Shown in pieces: positions 1 to 9,398 of a stretch of DNA of 64,000 nt (the stretch's first letter is position 1; every line of letters begins with the position of its first letter). The translations under genes were made by a program, and so were the position numbers. The notes under the pieces are model-generated. The model saw only the letters and a list, made by a program, of their open reading frames with translations, made no database searches and had not been told where the DNA came from. Where the stretch lies: the NCBI RefSeq assembly GCF_001522865.1, contig NZ_LOWB01000070.1, positions 1 through 64,000 on the forward strand, in the 5' to 3' direction. This stretch comes from Burkholderia sp. TSV86 (GTDB lineage Bacteria > Pseudomonadota > Gammaproteobacteria > Burkholderiales > Burkholderiaceae).

Positions 1-1
1 A

Positions 2-232
2 CTATCGGCAGTTTGAGGACGTCGCCAAGGCGGCCTGACTCAAACAAATCGGTCTCCGATGAACCCGGGGCGATTCAGCCGCGTCCATCCCGCCGAACTT
101 GTTGCGCCAGCAATAGAGCATCTGTTCCGAAATGTTTCGGCGCCTGCGTAGATCCTTCACCGGCTCATCGTGGCTCTCGGCCTCGCGCAAGCTGCGGATG
201 ATCTGCTCGTCGGTAAATCGCTTCTTGATCGA
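2..232 (-). pseudogene. IS3-family transposase OrfA remnant
   Basis: The minus strand encodes an OrfA-like HTH segment starting IKKRFTDEQII and running through a KFGGM motif, typical of the small first protein of IS3-family elements. The codon where the ATG should be, after an AGGAG ribosome site, reads ATC. After the GGM motif the frame departs from the family and stops near the window edge, so the leucine-zipper half is missing. I read it as a dead fragment. It marks the left side of the AT-rich island, with more IS debris at 7-8 kb on the right. Confidence 0.6.
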
Positions 233-240
233 ATTCTCCT

Positions 241-506
241 AATTTCTAGGATAAATGAGAACTCACTTGCCGGGTGGCTACAAGAAACGTCTCAGGTCAG
301 CAAAATCTGACTGATTTTAACCATGAAATACGGATACCAAAATTCTATAGCGTCAGTCACGCGACAAACCCGCTTCTTGCTTGTTCATGCACATGTGTCC
401 ACGTTGATTGAGCGTAGACACATGCCCCCATGATTCAAGCTCGTCGCCCAATGACGTGCGTTCAAGCGCGCCTGTACTCGGTCGAACGCGCAACGAATTA
501 ACTGAA
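241..506. other. Gene-free stretch
   Basis: No credible reading frame or RNA gene was seen between the transposase remnant and the end of the sigma-54 activator gene. It is more AT-rich than the window average. Confidence 0.5.
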
Positions 507-2816
507 TCACGAACGCAGTTGATCCAGTAATTGCCATGCTCGAGCATGGGTCGGTGGCGAATGTGTTTGAGAAACGCCCTGCAAGGCATGACTCAGGACC
601 TCAATGGCTTGAGCTGGCCGATCCTCTTGTTTCAGCATCGCCAATTGATACGCTGCGGCAATGCGCGCGGGAACGGAGCCGATCGCTCTGGCCGTCAATA
701 ATGCGCTATGCAACCTCTGCTCGGCTTCCTCGCGATTGCCCAGGGCCCATTTCGCTCGTGCGATTTGCACGAGCATTTCACCTAAGTAAGTACGGTCCTG
801 ATGTTCCAGAACACTATCAAGCGCTTGAGAAATCACCTCGATGCAACGCTGCTCCTCTCCCATATTCAACAGCATGTCAGCAAAATGCCAAGCATGAAAA
901 GACCCCAACAGATTACAACCGTGCAGTTGCGTGTAATGTTGGTAAGCGTCTTGCATACACTTTTCGGCTTCCTCGTAACACCCTTTCCACGCGAGATGAT
1001 AGCCACGAAACACCTTCGCCCTGTCTTTGTAAAAACTAAATCCATGGGCAATCGATAGTCTCTCGAGAGAGGTCGAAATTTCACCAAGCAGCTCGACTTC
1101 CTCAAACGAGCAAGCCAGCCAAGCAGCTCCTTGCAAAGCAATCGCACAGCTAAAAGCGTGCGACGGTTGCCGTGAGGAACGTGCAATGAGTCGCTCCATT
1201 GCTGCGCGCGCCTGATCATAGGCACCGATCTGAAAAGCCGAGAGCCCTTCGGCTGTCAATGCCATCTCCGCCAGATCAAAGCCTTGGATGCCCACGCGAA
1301 CATCGTCACGACTAATGCCCAGTAGACCGCCACGGCTCAGGTAGGCCAGCGCTTCCTCATAATCGCCCAGCAAGAAAAGGGTGCTCGACATTGCGACATG
1401 CGCCTCATCCAACGCATTTCGATCATCGAGGCGCTGCGCCCGCAAAAGCATATCCAGTGCCGTAGCCCGAGCCCTGCTCAGGTCCAAGGTCATGAATTGA
1501 GAAATCCATAGGCCGAACCGAATGGCAGCCAACTCCAATTCGTCGTCTTTCTCCTGGCTGATCTTCAAAGCATCTTCATAGCAAGCATGCACCTTGTCAC
1601 TCGACCAGCCGTGGATGCCACGCAGGCAAATTCCCAGCAATCTCAATACCTCTAATCGACGCGACACTTCTGTCCGTTCGTCGCCTTGAAATCGTTCGAG
1701 ATAGTGGCGCAGTGCTGGAATCGCCGTCGAGAACTTGGACGCTTCGACTAGCGCACGCACTTGCATCAGAAGCGTATCGGCGGCTTGAATACTAGCTTCC
1801 CTTACCTTAAGCCGCCGCTCCACGGTCTTGCGACTAACACCGAGCAGCCTTGCCGCAACTGTCTTATTACCCTGGCTTCGGTGCAAGGCTCGATCGATGA
1901 GTAAGCTCTCGGCAAAGGCTAGCTTATTACTCCCCTCGAGTAAAAGTAAGGTATCCGCCAGCGCATGATGGGCATTGTCGGCACGCTCGACGGGCATCAG
2001 AAAAGGTTCCAACGTGAGAACGTCGACGCAAGTGTTTTCGGACAGAACACTCAATTGCTCGATAACATTACGCAATTGCCGGACATTTCCTGGCCAAGGC
2101 TGTTGATACAATCTCTGCATGGCTTCCGGAGTGAAGGTGAGTTTACGAGGTTGGATACTGGAAAAATATTCGACAAGCGCCGGTATGTCTTCTCGCCGCT
2201 CATTGAGGCCCGGCAGATCCAGTATGAAAACAGCCAACCGATAATAAAGATCTTCCCTGAAGTGCCCCATCTTTACCATGGACACCAGGTCGCGATGGGT
2301 AGCCGCTATGATCCGGCCTTCGAATGGCAGGCTATTTGAAGCTCCAACTTGCCGAAAACAACGTGTTTCAAGCACTCGAAGGAGTTTAGGCTGCAGAGAG
2401 AGGGGCAGCTCTCCGATTTCGTCGAGAAAAAGCGTACCATTTCCAACTTCCTGAAAAAATCCGCGCCGAGTGTTAGATGCACCAGTAAACGCGCCTCTGA
2501 CATGGCCAAACAACTCCGATTCGACCAAATTTTCCGGGATGGCACCACAATTCACATCGATGAATGGCGCGCTGGCTCGAGGGCTCACCGAATGCACGCG
2601 TCGCGCGAGCACCTCCTTACCCGCGCCAGTCGGGCCGTTGATCAGCACCGGTCGATCAGTTGGGGCAATGCGCTCGATCAGCTGATTGAGATGTCGCCAA
2701 GCAGATGAAGTGCCGATCATTTCGAACGGCGCTTCTTTATGCGCTTGCGAACGGGAAGGCAGAGCAACGACGTCTTCCTGCATACCAGAAGGCAATTGAG
2801 TCAGCATCCGGGACAT
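507..2816 (-). CDS. Sigma-54 activator with C-terminal TPR sensor
   Basis: A 769-residue bacterial enhancer-binding protein that should remodel RpoN holoenzyme. The AAA+ domain begins almost at the N terminus (about 31-260): Walker A GPTGAGKE at 61-68, the RpoN-contact loop GAFTGA at 108-113, Walker B LFLDEIG near 129-135. A Fis-type HTH lies at about 300-340. There is no N-terminal receiver, PAS or GAF domain; instead some 420 residues of TPR-like helical repeats follow the HTH, so sensing is probably through a protein or peptide ligand at the C terminus. The start has a GAGGT ribosome site. It is the last gene of an AT-rich island with an endolysin and a nitrilase, and a strong sigma-54 promoter lies at 6649-6665. 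Class firm; ligand unknown. Confidence 0.9.
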   Translation of the reverse strand: MSRMLTQLPSGMQEDVVALPSRSQAHKEAPFEMIGTSSAWRHLNQLIERIAPTDRPVLINGPTGAGKEVLARRVHSVSPRASAPFIDVNCGAIPENLVESELFGHVRGAFTGASNTRRGFFQEVGNGTLFLDEIGELPLSLQPKLLRVLETRCFRQVGASNSLPFEGRIIAATHRDLVSMVKMGHFREDLYYRLAVFILDLPGLNERREDIPALVEYFSSIQPRKLTFTPEAMQRLYQQPWPGNVRQLRNVIEQLSVLSENTCVDVLTLEPFLMPVERADNAHHALADTLLLLEGSNKLAFAESLLIDRALHRSQGNKTVAARLLGVSRKTVERRLKVREASIQAADTLLMQVRALVEASKFSTAIPALRHYLERFQGDERTEVSRRLEVLRLLGICLRGIHGWSSDKVHACYEDALKISQEKDDELELAAIRFGLWISQFMTLDLSRARATALDMLLRAQRLDDRNALDEAHVAMSSTLFLLGDYEEALAYLSRGGLLGISRDDVRVGIQGFDLAEMALTAEGLSAFQIGAYDQARAAMERLIARSSRQPSHAFSCAIALQGAAWLACSFEEVELLGEISTSLERLSIAHGFSFYKDRAKVFRGYHLAWKGCYEEAEKCMQDAYQHYTQLHGCNLLGSFHAWHFADMLLNMGEEQRCIEVISQALDSVLEHQDRTYLGEMLVQIARAKWALGNREEAEQRLHSALLTARAIGSVPARIAAAYQLAMLKQEDRPAQAIEVLSHALQGVSQTHSPPTHARAWQLLDQLRS

Positions 2817-3172
2817 AGCATTGACCTCGAGTATGCGCCAGCGCGCGTAGCAAATTGACTATCGTCAGGATGCACAGAGATATCGGCGTCGGATTTTGTC
2901 TTCCTCAGCCTCAACAAAAGCATCTTGGATACCACTCCCTTTGCCCTATTACTCTTGACCATCATATTTTTCTTAAAACGAGCGTTAAATAATAAAAAAT
3001 TCATCGCCCATGAAAGCACTTGACGAAAGACATCAGCTCCATCAAATAAAAATTCGATCTTCAATCGGTCAATCGATACACTTTTATCTACACACAATCC
3101 TATTGATTTTGTTTCACAAAAAAAAATTTTCTCACCACAACCAACAACATCCTCGACATTGGCATTTCTCAT
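2801..3172 (-). CDS. Hypothetical protein, doubtful
   Basis: An open frame of 123 codons with a GGGA ribosome-like site about 9 bases before the ATG. It overlaps the activator start by 16 bases, which could mean translational coupling. I recognise no domain; it has several cysteines and a hydrophobic patch in the middle. In AT-rich DNA a frame this long can arise by chance, and nothing else supports it. Confidence 0.25.
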   Translation of the reverse strand: MRNANVEDVVGCGEKIFFCETKSIGLCVDKSVSIDRLKIEFLFDGADVFRQVLSWAMNFLLFNARFKKNMMVKSNRAKGVVSKMLLLRLRKTKSDADISVHPDDSQFATRAGAYSRSMLCPGC

Positions 3173-3409
3173 CGCTTATTCCCAACTAATCGAAACATCA
3201 AAATCAACATACATTGTGATTGCATCACATTTACAGCCAGCCCCCAATTTAAGCCAATCAAAATTAATAAACCAAATTTAAAATAATCCAAAAGTTTTTG
3301 CCTCAACCCCGCGACAGGTGTCGAGAAAGCTTACGGAACTGGATGCGCGGCCACCACCCTAGCAATTCAGACAGGTATTGCTTCGCGCCAATTGATAATT
3401 TAGTCGTGC

Positions 3410-3443
3410 ATCCATTTTCAAAAATGGATATTGATATCAATAT
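3410..3443. promoter_or_regulatory. Two adjacent palindromes in AT-rich spacer
   Basis: A 9-bp inverted repeat with a 2-base spacer (3410-3418 and 3421-3429) runs straight into a perfect 16-bp palindrome, ATATTGATATCAATAT (3428-3443). They lie in the otherwise empty 3173-3678 spacer between the endolysin gene and the activator. Such pairs commonly serve as binding sites for dimeric regulators or nucleoid proteins. The rest of the spacer shows nothing else. Confidence 0.35.
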
Positions 3444-3678
3444 ATATTCAATCTCACATCAATGTTGATCCTTTTGTATTGGAGTAAACCCTGAAATATT
3501 TCACACCACTTAAAATATATCTAGCACGCCAAACAATTTATTTCTATATATCCGAATAAAACCCAATCAACATATCAAAAGCGAAAAAATTTTTTAATTG
3601 CATTAAATCGATAGCGGCTCCTCGCTCAAATAAGCCGCCCTCTCACATCAAAATCGCGTCACGAAAAAAATTAAATAA

Positions 3679-4158
3679 CTAAAATATTTCGCCGCCTTTT
3701 TGCAGATAGACCTGACGCAGTGCAACGAGTGAATTTTCGAGCTGCCCGTAACCAGCCCCGGGAAGACTGGCCCATAAATTTCCAACTCTATAAACTGCCA
3801 AATCAAAATTACCGGCATCGATCAATGACAATGCATTATGCTCTTTAATTAGCTGAATAGCCCACGAATCCTGCGACGCAGGCCCGAAATCAGGCAAATT
3901 AAGTAATTTACGATAGTAAGACCAATCTTTTAGCATAAATTGATAGTGCCCGGATGCATTGGATTCCAATCCTCTATTATTAATTCGCTTGGATGCACGA
4001 CCGCGCCCAAAGGGGTGCGTGCTGCAATCCGTAAGAATTTCCGGCACTCCATCTATCCTTGCCACAATGACATCGTATCCGTCATTTCTCGCTGCGGGAC
4101 TAATATTGGTACCCTCCGATACCGCCAGCATATCTAAAAACGCCTTTCTATTTCGCAT
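3679..4158 (-). CDS. Lambda R-type endolysin (lytic transglycosylase)
   Basis: A 159-residue peptidoglycan lytic transglycosylase. It lines up with phage lambda R along its length: RKAFLDMLAVSEGT at the N terminus carries the catalytic Glu (residue 15), followed by a GYDVIV segment, SGHYQF (lambda AGRYQL), SQDSWAIQLIKEH and NLWASLPGAGYGQ near the end. A longer frame starts at 4203, but the ATG at 4158 has a perfect AAAGGAGG site and begins where lambda R does. There is no signal peptide, so export would need a holin-like partner; the one-TM gene just upstream is a candidate. No capsid, tail or integrase genes are nearby, so the lysis function is separated from a prophage. Confidence 0.88.
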   Translation of the reverse strand: MRNRKAFLDMLAVSEGTNISPAARNDGYDVIVARIDGVPEILTDCSTHPFGRGRASKRINNRGLESNASGHYQFMLKDWSYYRKLLNLPDFGPASQDSWAIQLIKEHNALSLIDAGNFDLAVYRVGNLWASLPGAGYGQLENSLVALRQVYLQKGGEIF

Positions 4159-4295
4159 CTCCCCTCCTTTAACTAACAGCACAGCGCTAAAATTTCCCTC
4201 CAATCATCCCGCCCAAAACCAGTGAATCATTCCACCGCCTCCTTCAAGGCCCTCCTAAAACCCAATTATTTTGGATTCTTTTTTTAAAATAGAAA

Positions 4296-4670
4296 TCAAG
4301 GATTTTCCTTGAATCTCCCCTCCAAAAAGCGAATTCTTTCTTGAGACAACATCAGTTCACGGTTTTGCCCTTCCAACTGCTCAAGCGCCCCCTTCAATTG
4401 ACCTTTAAGCTCCCAAACCTGCTGATAGGCATCATTTCGCTCCTTTGCAAACTGATCAACACGTTGATCAGCACTCATTCGTGCTTCGCGTTCTGCCTTC
4501 AGGAGACCCTCATAAACCGCCAATGCTTTGATTTGCCCCGATGCGTCAGCTCCAGTCATCTCTCTCTGACTACGTTCTCGCCACATCCAGATTACGATCG
4601 ACATCGCAACTGCAAGTACCCCTCCAACCACGCCTTTCAACTCTGTGAATAATTTAATGAGATCATCCAT
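4296..4670 (-). CDS. One-TM coiled-coil protein, holin- or spanin-like
   Basis: A 124-residue protein with one membrane segment (about residues 13-33) followed by a charged, heptad-rich helical region of some 80 residues. Small size, an N-terminal membrane anchor and a coiled coil fit an Rz-type inner-membrane spanin or a pinholin-like protein, and it directly precedes the endolysin in transcription order. The ATG at 4670 is preferred to 4706 because a GAGAGGG site stands 6-7 bases before it. Sequence identity to a named family was not recognised, so the role rests on topology and neighbourhood. Confidence 0.6.
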   Translation of the reverse strand: MDDLIKLFTELKGVVGGVLAVAMSIVIWMWRERSQREMTGADASGQIKALAVYEGLLKAEREARMSADQRVDQFAKERNDAYQQVWELKGQLKGALEQLEGQNRELMLSQERIRFLEGRFKENP

Positions 4671-4779
4671 ACGTAACCCTCTCATGCTCAATTTATTCAC
4701 CGTCAATTTTTTTGTTAACGTAATAAATATTTGAAATTATGATTATTTCTCCAACCCGAAATTAATATCCTGCCGCGAT

Positions 4780-4793
4780 CAGATCATGATCTG
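4780..4793. promoter_or_regulatory. 14-bp palindrome CAGATCATGATCTG
   Basis: A perfect palindrome about 110 bases upstream of the one-TM gene and 157 bases beyond the nitrilase stop. It is operator-like in size and position. No matching copy was seen next to the other island genes. Confidence 0.3.
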
Positions 4794-4885
4794 GATTCAT
4801 CCATAAGCAAACATTCCAAAGGCAATGGCAAATTACGCATTCTTCGCGACATTCAACAAATCCACATCAATCAAAATAAGACATC

Positions 4886-4913
4886 TTTGGACTCCAGTAA
4901 TTTGGAGCCCAAA
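4886..4913 (-). terminator. Hairpin downstream of the nitrilase gene
   Basis: Arms TTTGGACTCCA and TGGAGCCCAAA pair over 11 bases with one mismatch around a 6-base loop, 37 bases after the nitrilase stop. No clear run of T follows on the minus strand, so it may attenuate or stabilise the transcript rather than terminate it fully. Confidence 0.4.
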
Positions 4914-4949
4914 TTTTGACAATTAAAATCAAAAATTCTACGCTGGATT

Positions 4950-6062
4950 CTACGAGCAACTATTTTTATTGGTATCAGGACGATCCGGGTCCTGATGCTG
5001 CTTGGGCTCGGCAGGATATCGATACTTCTTTCCGCTTGGGAAATCAGCTTCCATCGATGTCACGATTCCGTAGATTTCCGGGCGCCTATTGATGAGATAA
5101 TCTGTATCAGGAGGTTGAGTACTAGGAAAGTCGCAGATAATACAGTCAGCAATCAACAAAGTATCTTGGTTTCCAAAGGCTTTCACCAGCGGCTTTCCAT
5201 AGGGGCTACAGATGATACTATTTCCAGAGTATTCTAGAACATTTTCTGATTTCCCGTTTTCCACTTTAAATTCCCAACTCGCCCGATTACCATAACTACA
5301 AAAATTTTGATTTTGCAGAGCGTTGGCAGGAATGTAATGCTCGGAAATATCCGGGTAAGGTTCGCTCTGTCCAGGCAATTTGGAATTTGGCGCAGCAGTC
5401 GGCATTGCGGCAATCAATGCCCCATTAAGCGCCAATGATCGCGCGACTTCCGGAAATTCCGCGTCATAACAGATAGCCACGCCAATAGGGATGCCATTAA
5501 CCTCAAATGTCCGAAAAGGATTGTCCGTGCCGCCATATTCCGGGATACGGAACCAACGCCGTTCGTCAATCCCCCACAGATGGTTCTTGAATTGCATGCC
5601 AAGCTTCTTTCCATCAGCATCGAAAATGACAGCAGCATCATAGATGCCATCATTCCCTTTGGGATCACTTCCCGCATACGGCAAAGGACAGATAATTGCA
5701 ATATTTCTATATTTTGCAATTTTCGAGATCGGCCCCAACTCCTCCAAATAACCATTATCCCTAATATATTCCGCAGTTTTCTTAACCGTCTCCACGGGAA
5801 TATTTGATTTATCGGTTTCGCCGAATTCATATCCAGACAAGAACAACTCTGGAAAACTAATGAGCTGACTTTGGTAGAAACCAGCCATCTCACAAGCCTT
5901 TTCCAATGTGCCAAAATTAAATTCCACTGCTTCTTTAATAGTGTCGAGCGTAGCTACTTGACTAGGCCCTTGTGCAATGGCATACCGCACCCCTTTATTT
6001 ACCGAAGGAGGTGTGTTCCGGCGAAAATAGCTTTGAATGACAGGATCAAACGTGTGAGCCAT
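4950..6062 (-). CDS. Nitrilase-superfamily hydrolase
   Basis: A 370-residue carbon-nitrogen hydrolase. The catalytic triad is visible: Glu72 in FPELFLSG, Lys159 in FKNHLWG, and nucleophile Cys198 in AICYDAEFPE. Such enzymes hydrolyse nitriles or amides; the substrate cannot be read from sequence, though length and the early catalytic positions are closer to aliphatic amidase, formamidase or nitrilase branches than to NAD synthetase domains. The ATG at 6062 is chosen over 6077 because AAAGGAA lies 6 bases before it. It is the first gene after a strong sigma-54 promoter and lies upstream of the lysis-type genes and the activator, so it may share their control. Its low GC suggests transfer. Confidence 0.85.
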   Translation of the reverse strand: MAHTFDPVIQSYFRRNTPPSVNKGVRYAIAQGPSQVATLDTIKEAVEFNFGTLEKACEMAGFYQSQLISFPELFLSGYEFGETDKSNIPVETVKKTAEYIRDNGYLEELGPISKIAKYRNIAIICPLPYAGSDPKGNDGIYDAAVIFDADGKKLGMQFKNHLWGIDERRWFRIPEYGGTDNPFRTFEVNGIPIGVAICYDAEFPEVARSLALNGALIAAMPTAAPNSKLPGQSEPYPDISEHYIPANALQNQNFCSYGNRASWEFKVENGKSENVLEYSGNSIICSPYGKPLVKAFGNQDTLLIADCIICDFPSTQPPDTDYLINRRPEIYGIVTSMEADFPSGKKYRYPAEPKQHQDPDRPDTNKNSCS

Positions 6063-6648
6063 GATATTTCCTTTCAAAAATTTGCAATCAGCAATTTTGC
6101 TGGTGACGCCTTAAATTCATAAATCCCAACAAGCCCTTTAATTGATCGCTCGATTTTCAACCCATGCGGATCATATTTCACGACCCAAGATCGCTGGATT
6201 TTGCTTGCTCGGATTCAAGCTCGTCCATACCGAATGGTTTCCCACTCGGCTTTTCATATGGGCATATAAATCTTGTCGCCGAAAAAGCGACCAACGAAAA
6301 TTTTCGCTTGAGATGGTGATTTTGCTTGTAATTTCAATCGAACATTCTTACCCATCCTCTCAAAGAAATTTATTTAAAGATAAAGCCACGAATTTCGATT
6401 TACTTCATTTATCCATACCCTCCTTACGAATAATTGATTTTTACTGCTTCATGTGCCATGGAGTCGAAAAATATTCACGACAGCCCAAATTCAATCTCAA
6501 AATAAATTATTCCTCACCGTGATTGCAACGATCAGGAACAGATATTTCACATGATCAATAACTCCAACCTCACTGGAGATATACAGCGACCACACTGGGA
6601 TACAGTCAGCAGCATCATGAAAACTCGTTAGATCGGAGATCAAGCTTA
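6063..6648 (-). other. Long AT-rich leader with mini-ORF
   Basis: About 590 bases without a credible gene separate the sigma-54 promoter at 6649-6665 from the nitrilase. At 6415-6427 the minus strand has a perfect AAGGAGG site followed by an ATG whose frame is only three codons (MDK, stop), with a second two-codon frame overlapping. This could be a leader mini-ORF or a decayed gene start. Confidence 0.35.
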
Positions 6649-6665
6649 TGCAACAGCTATGCCAA
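6649..6665 (-). promoter_or_regulatory. Sigma-54 promoter TTGGCATAGCTGTTGCA
   Basis: A near-perfect -24/-12 element: TTGGCAT and TTGCA with the exact 10-base gap between the invariant GG and GC. It points toward the nitrilase, one-TM, endolysin and activator genes. The predicted start is near 6638, giving an untranslated leader of about 575 bases. The only unusual point is that distance. Confidence 0.6.
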
Positions 6666-6974
6666 GTACGCTAAGGTCCTGCTTTAATGGAAATTTTGAT
6701 TTGTCGCGCGTTTGGCACAGATTTGGATGGACGGATTGGGCCACTCGACTCTCGGCGCCCGTGGACGGTATCGTCCACCTCGTTGGATATTGAGATTCCG
6801 CGTCGAGCTTGCGAGCCGGGCGGTCCTACCGAACGCCCAGCGCGAGATACCATCGCCCGATGCTTGTGAAACCGCAGCGCGCATTGATTCGCGCACGTCA
6901 AGGTCCCGATTGATCCGCGCTCCGTGGCCTTCCCCCTGTCATAACCTGGTGAAACCTGCACCGGTTAAGCAGCT

Positions 6975-7245
6975 GAAGCGAACGCCTCTACCGGCGTTTT
7001 CATCTTCAGCGCCAGGTGGGCCGTCGATAGTTGTAGAACCGGATCTTGTCGACGATCACACGGCTGGCGTGCGGCAGCGTTTCAAACGCGGTGACGGTGT
7101 ACGCATTGCTCATTGAGCGTGCGAATCACGCGTTCGATCATGCCATTCTGTTGCAGGCCACACGGCGTGATGAACTTCCGGCGCAATACGTAACGCGCAC
7201 TAAAGCCGTGTAGAGCCGCGGCTCGTGAAAACCCGCCCGTTGTCG
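6975..7245 (-). pseudogene. IS3-family transposase OrfB C-terminal remnant
   Basis: Broken minus-strand frames contain DNGRVFTSRG, then, after frame changes, segments matching the family pattern of CPQQNGMIERVIRTL, an HRHRFETL block and an FYNYRRP block near the end. These are the second Asp and the Glu regions of the DDE integrase core of IS3-type elements. Stops and frameshifts interrupt every frame, so it is dead. It may belong to the same event that left the OrfA piece at the left edge. Confidence 0.6.
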
Positions 7246-7249
7246 GGGG

Positions 7250-7980
7250 CTTCAGAAAACGGAAAATATTGCCGGCTAAGGCCGGCCGAGGTCAGCGCTA
7301 TCGTCTTTCGAATGCCTGATTGGTCTCTCCGGCGCGGAGGATATCGTCGCCGCGCTGATACATCGAGGCAGACATGGCGCACAAGTTGCCGAAAATCGTC
7401 GTCAATCCAGCGCCACGAGCAACGGCATGGCTGGCATGACTACGACGCATCCAGTGGGGAGTTGCCTGCTGCAGCTTTTTTGCGAGCGTGGAATGAGCTG
7501 ACTTAATGATATCGGTGGCTTGCAGAGAGCCGACGCATGACATGTCACCGCCGCGCATCGACAATACCGGCGTTGCCGTCCTCTCGAGGTTGGTCACCAA
7601 TGATGTCCGGAGCTTCCGCCGTTCAGACGTGACCGGCTCGTGCTGATCCGCCACGCCGTTTCGGCTGTGCGTGCCAGCCACCTCGTGTATGGTGCTCGAC
7701 CGCTCGTTCAATTCTGGCGCCCCCGGCGACCAGCGGCTGCCATTCATCCGGCAGCCAGCAATCTTGCACGTCAACGGTGCGCACAGTTGCGCGTCTCGAT
7801 ACGTTCGTGCGCGTTGTCGTGATGCTTGTCACGATGCAGGGCCAGGTTTTCGCAAGTCTCCAGCACCGTTGGCCGGTTGCCTTTAATCTGTGCGAGCACA
7901 TCGGCTTCCTTCGCCAGCGCGAGCATGCTGCGCAAGAGGCCCCGGCCTGCCGTGGCGATCGATGATGGAGTTTCAGCACT
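7250..7980 (-). pseudogene. Degenerate transposase, possibly ISAs1-like
   Basis: Several minus-strand frames carry short transposase-like blocks: EADVLAQIKGNRPTVLE, then RTVDVQDCWLPDEWQPLVAG and ARIERAVEHHTRGGWHA, in shifting frames. The order resembles the middle of ISAs1-family transposases (a VKGNQP block, then a W-P-L block, then a hexapeptide ending in WH). The C-terminal part is not recognisable. It is a decayed element; the family call is tentative. Confidence 0.35.
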
Positions 7981-8126
7981 TAGTGTCTTGCCGGGCGGCG
8001 CTTCGTTGTTTGACAATTCCACGATACCGCGCCGAACCGTAAAACACGGCCAAGATCGCCCATGCCGCCGCATGAATTGCGCAACAAACGCGTAAGCCCG
8101 CCGGACAAGCCGGCGCCGGCGATTCC

Positions 8127-9398
8127 TCAACCGTTCCCCAACGCGCTCTCCACCACCACCTGCAGCAGCACGTTGGCGCCAGCCTCGGCCCACTCGGGCG
8201 TGATCGCCTCGGCTTCGTTGTGGCTGAGGCCGTCGATGCACGGCACGAAGATCATGCCCGTGGGCGCGATACGCGCGAGATAACAGGCATCGTGGCCCGC
8301 GCCCGACACGATATCGGCATGCGGCAAATTCAGCGTCACGGCCGCGCGCCGCACGGCATCGATGCACTCGGGCGCGAACGGCACGGGCGCGTAGTCGAAG
8401 ATCTGCGTGATCGTGTGGTCAAGCTGCGCGTCCTGAGCCACGCGCGCCAGTTCGGCGCGCAATTGCGCATCGAATTCGGCCAGCGCGTCCGAATCCGGAT
8501 GACGAAACTCCACCGTGAAAAAGCAGCGCCCCGGCACGGTGTTGCGCGAGTTGGGCTTCGCGTCGATCATGCCGACCGTAGCGCGCCCATGCGGCGCGTA
8601 CCTGCGCCCCAGCGCCTCGACGAACGTGATCATGCGCGCCGCGCCGGCCAGCGCGTCGCGGCGCAGGTCCATCGGCGTGGTGCCCGCGTGCGCGTCCACG
8701 CCAACGAATTCGATCTCGTACCAGCGCTGCCCCTGCCCCGCCGTGACTACGCCGATGGTCTTGCCGCTGCGCTCGAGAATCGCGCCCTGCTCAATGTGCA
8801 GTTCGTACACGGCGCGCACCGGTGTGCCGCCCGCCGGCTCATCGCCGGCGTAGCCGATATGCGCGAGCGCTTCGCCTATCGTCGTGCCCGACGCATCGGT
8901 GCGCGAGAGCCCGTATTCGAGCGTGTATACGCCCGCATACACGCCCGACGCAATCATGGCCGGCGCGAAGCGCGAACCTTCCTCATTGGTCCAGATCACG
9001 GCCTCCACGGGGTGCTCGGTCTGCACGCCCGCATCGTTGAGTGCGCGGATCACTTCGAGCCCGCCCAACACGCCATAAATGCCGTCGTAGCGGCCGCCGG
9101 TGGGCTGGGTGTCGGCGTGCGAGCCGGTCAACACCGGCGCGGCGCCGGGATTGCGGCCCGCACGGCGCGCGAAGACGTTGCCCATCTTGTCGACGCGAAT
9201 CGTGCAGCCCGCCTCGCGCGCCCATTGCACGAACAGGTCGCGCCCTTCGCGGTCGAGCTCGGTGAGCGCGAGGCGGCACACGCCGCCCTTTTCCGTCGCG
9301 CCAATTCGCGCCATGCCTTCGAGCGAATCCCACAGCCGCGCACCGTTCACGCGCAACGCGCTCGGGACCCATCCGCCATGTTGGGGGCGTTCAGTCAT
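8127..9398 (-). CDS. M20-type N-carbamoyl-amino-acid amidohydrolase
   Basis: A 423-residue zinc hydrolase of the allantoate/N-carbamoyl-L-amino-acid amidohydrolase group (M20). Metal-ligand motifs are present: GSHADTQPTGGRYDG, the EEGSRF block, ELHIEQG, and SGAGHDACYLA near the C terminus; the dimerisation-domain signature DAHAGTTPM is also clear. The ATG at 9398 is used; the longer frame lacks support. It overlaps the end of the ATC-hydrolase-like gene by 8 bases, so the two are translationally linked. Together they suggest release of cysteine from N-carbamoylcysteine, but beta-ureido acids or allantoate remain possible. Confidence 0.88.
   Translation of the reverse strand: MTERPQHGGWVPSALRVNGARLWDSLEGMARIGATEKGGVCRLALTELDREGRDLFVQWAREAGCTIRVDKMGNVFARRAGRNPGAAPVLTGSHADTQPTGGRYDGIYGVLGGLEVIRALNDAGVQTEHPVEAVIWTNEEGSRFAPAMIASGVYAGVYTLEYGLSRTDASGTTIGEALAHIGYAGDEPAGGTPVRAVYELHIEQGAILERSGKTIGVVTAGQGQRWYEIEFVGVDAHAGTTPMDLRRDALAGAARMITFVEALGRRYAPHGRATVGMIDAKPNSRNTVPGRCFFTVEFRHPDSDALAEFDAQLRAELARVAQDAQLDHTITQIFDYAPVPFAPECIDAVRRAAVTLNLPHADIVSGAGHDACYLARIAPTGMIFVPCIDGLSHNEAEAITPEWAEAGANVLLQVVVESALGNG

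Noticed and set aside
6440..6462. TGGCAC on the minus strand near 6457 as a sigma-54 promoter for the nitrilase
   Set aside because: No GC dinucleotide occurs at the required distance; the element at 6649-6665 fits far better.
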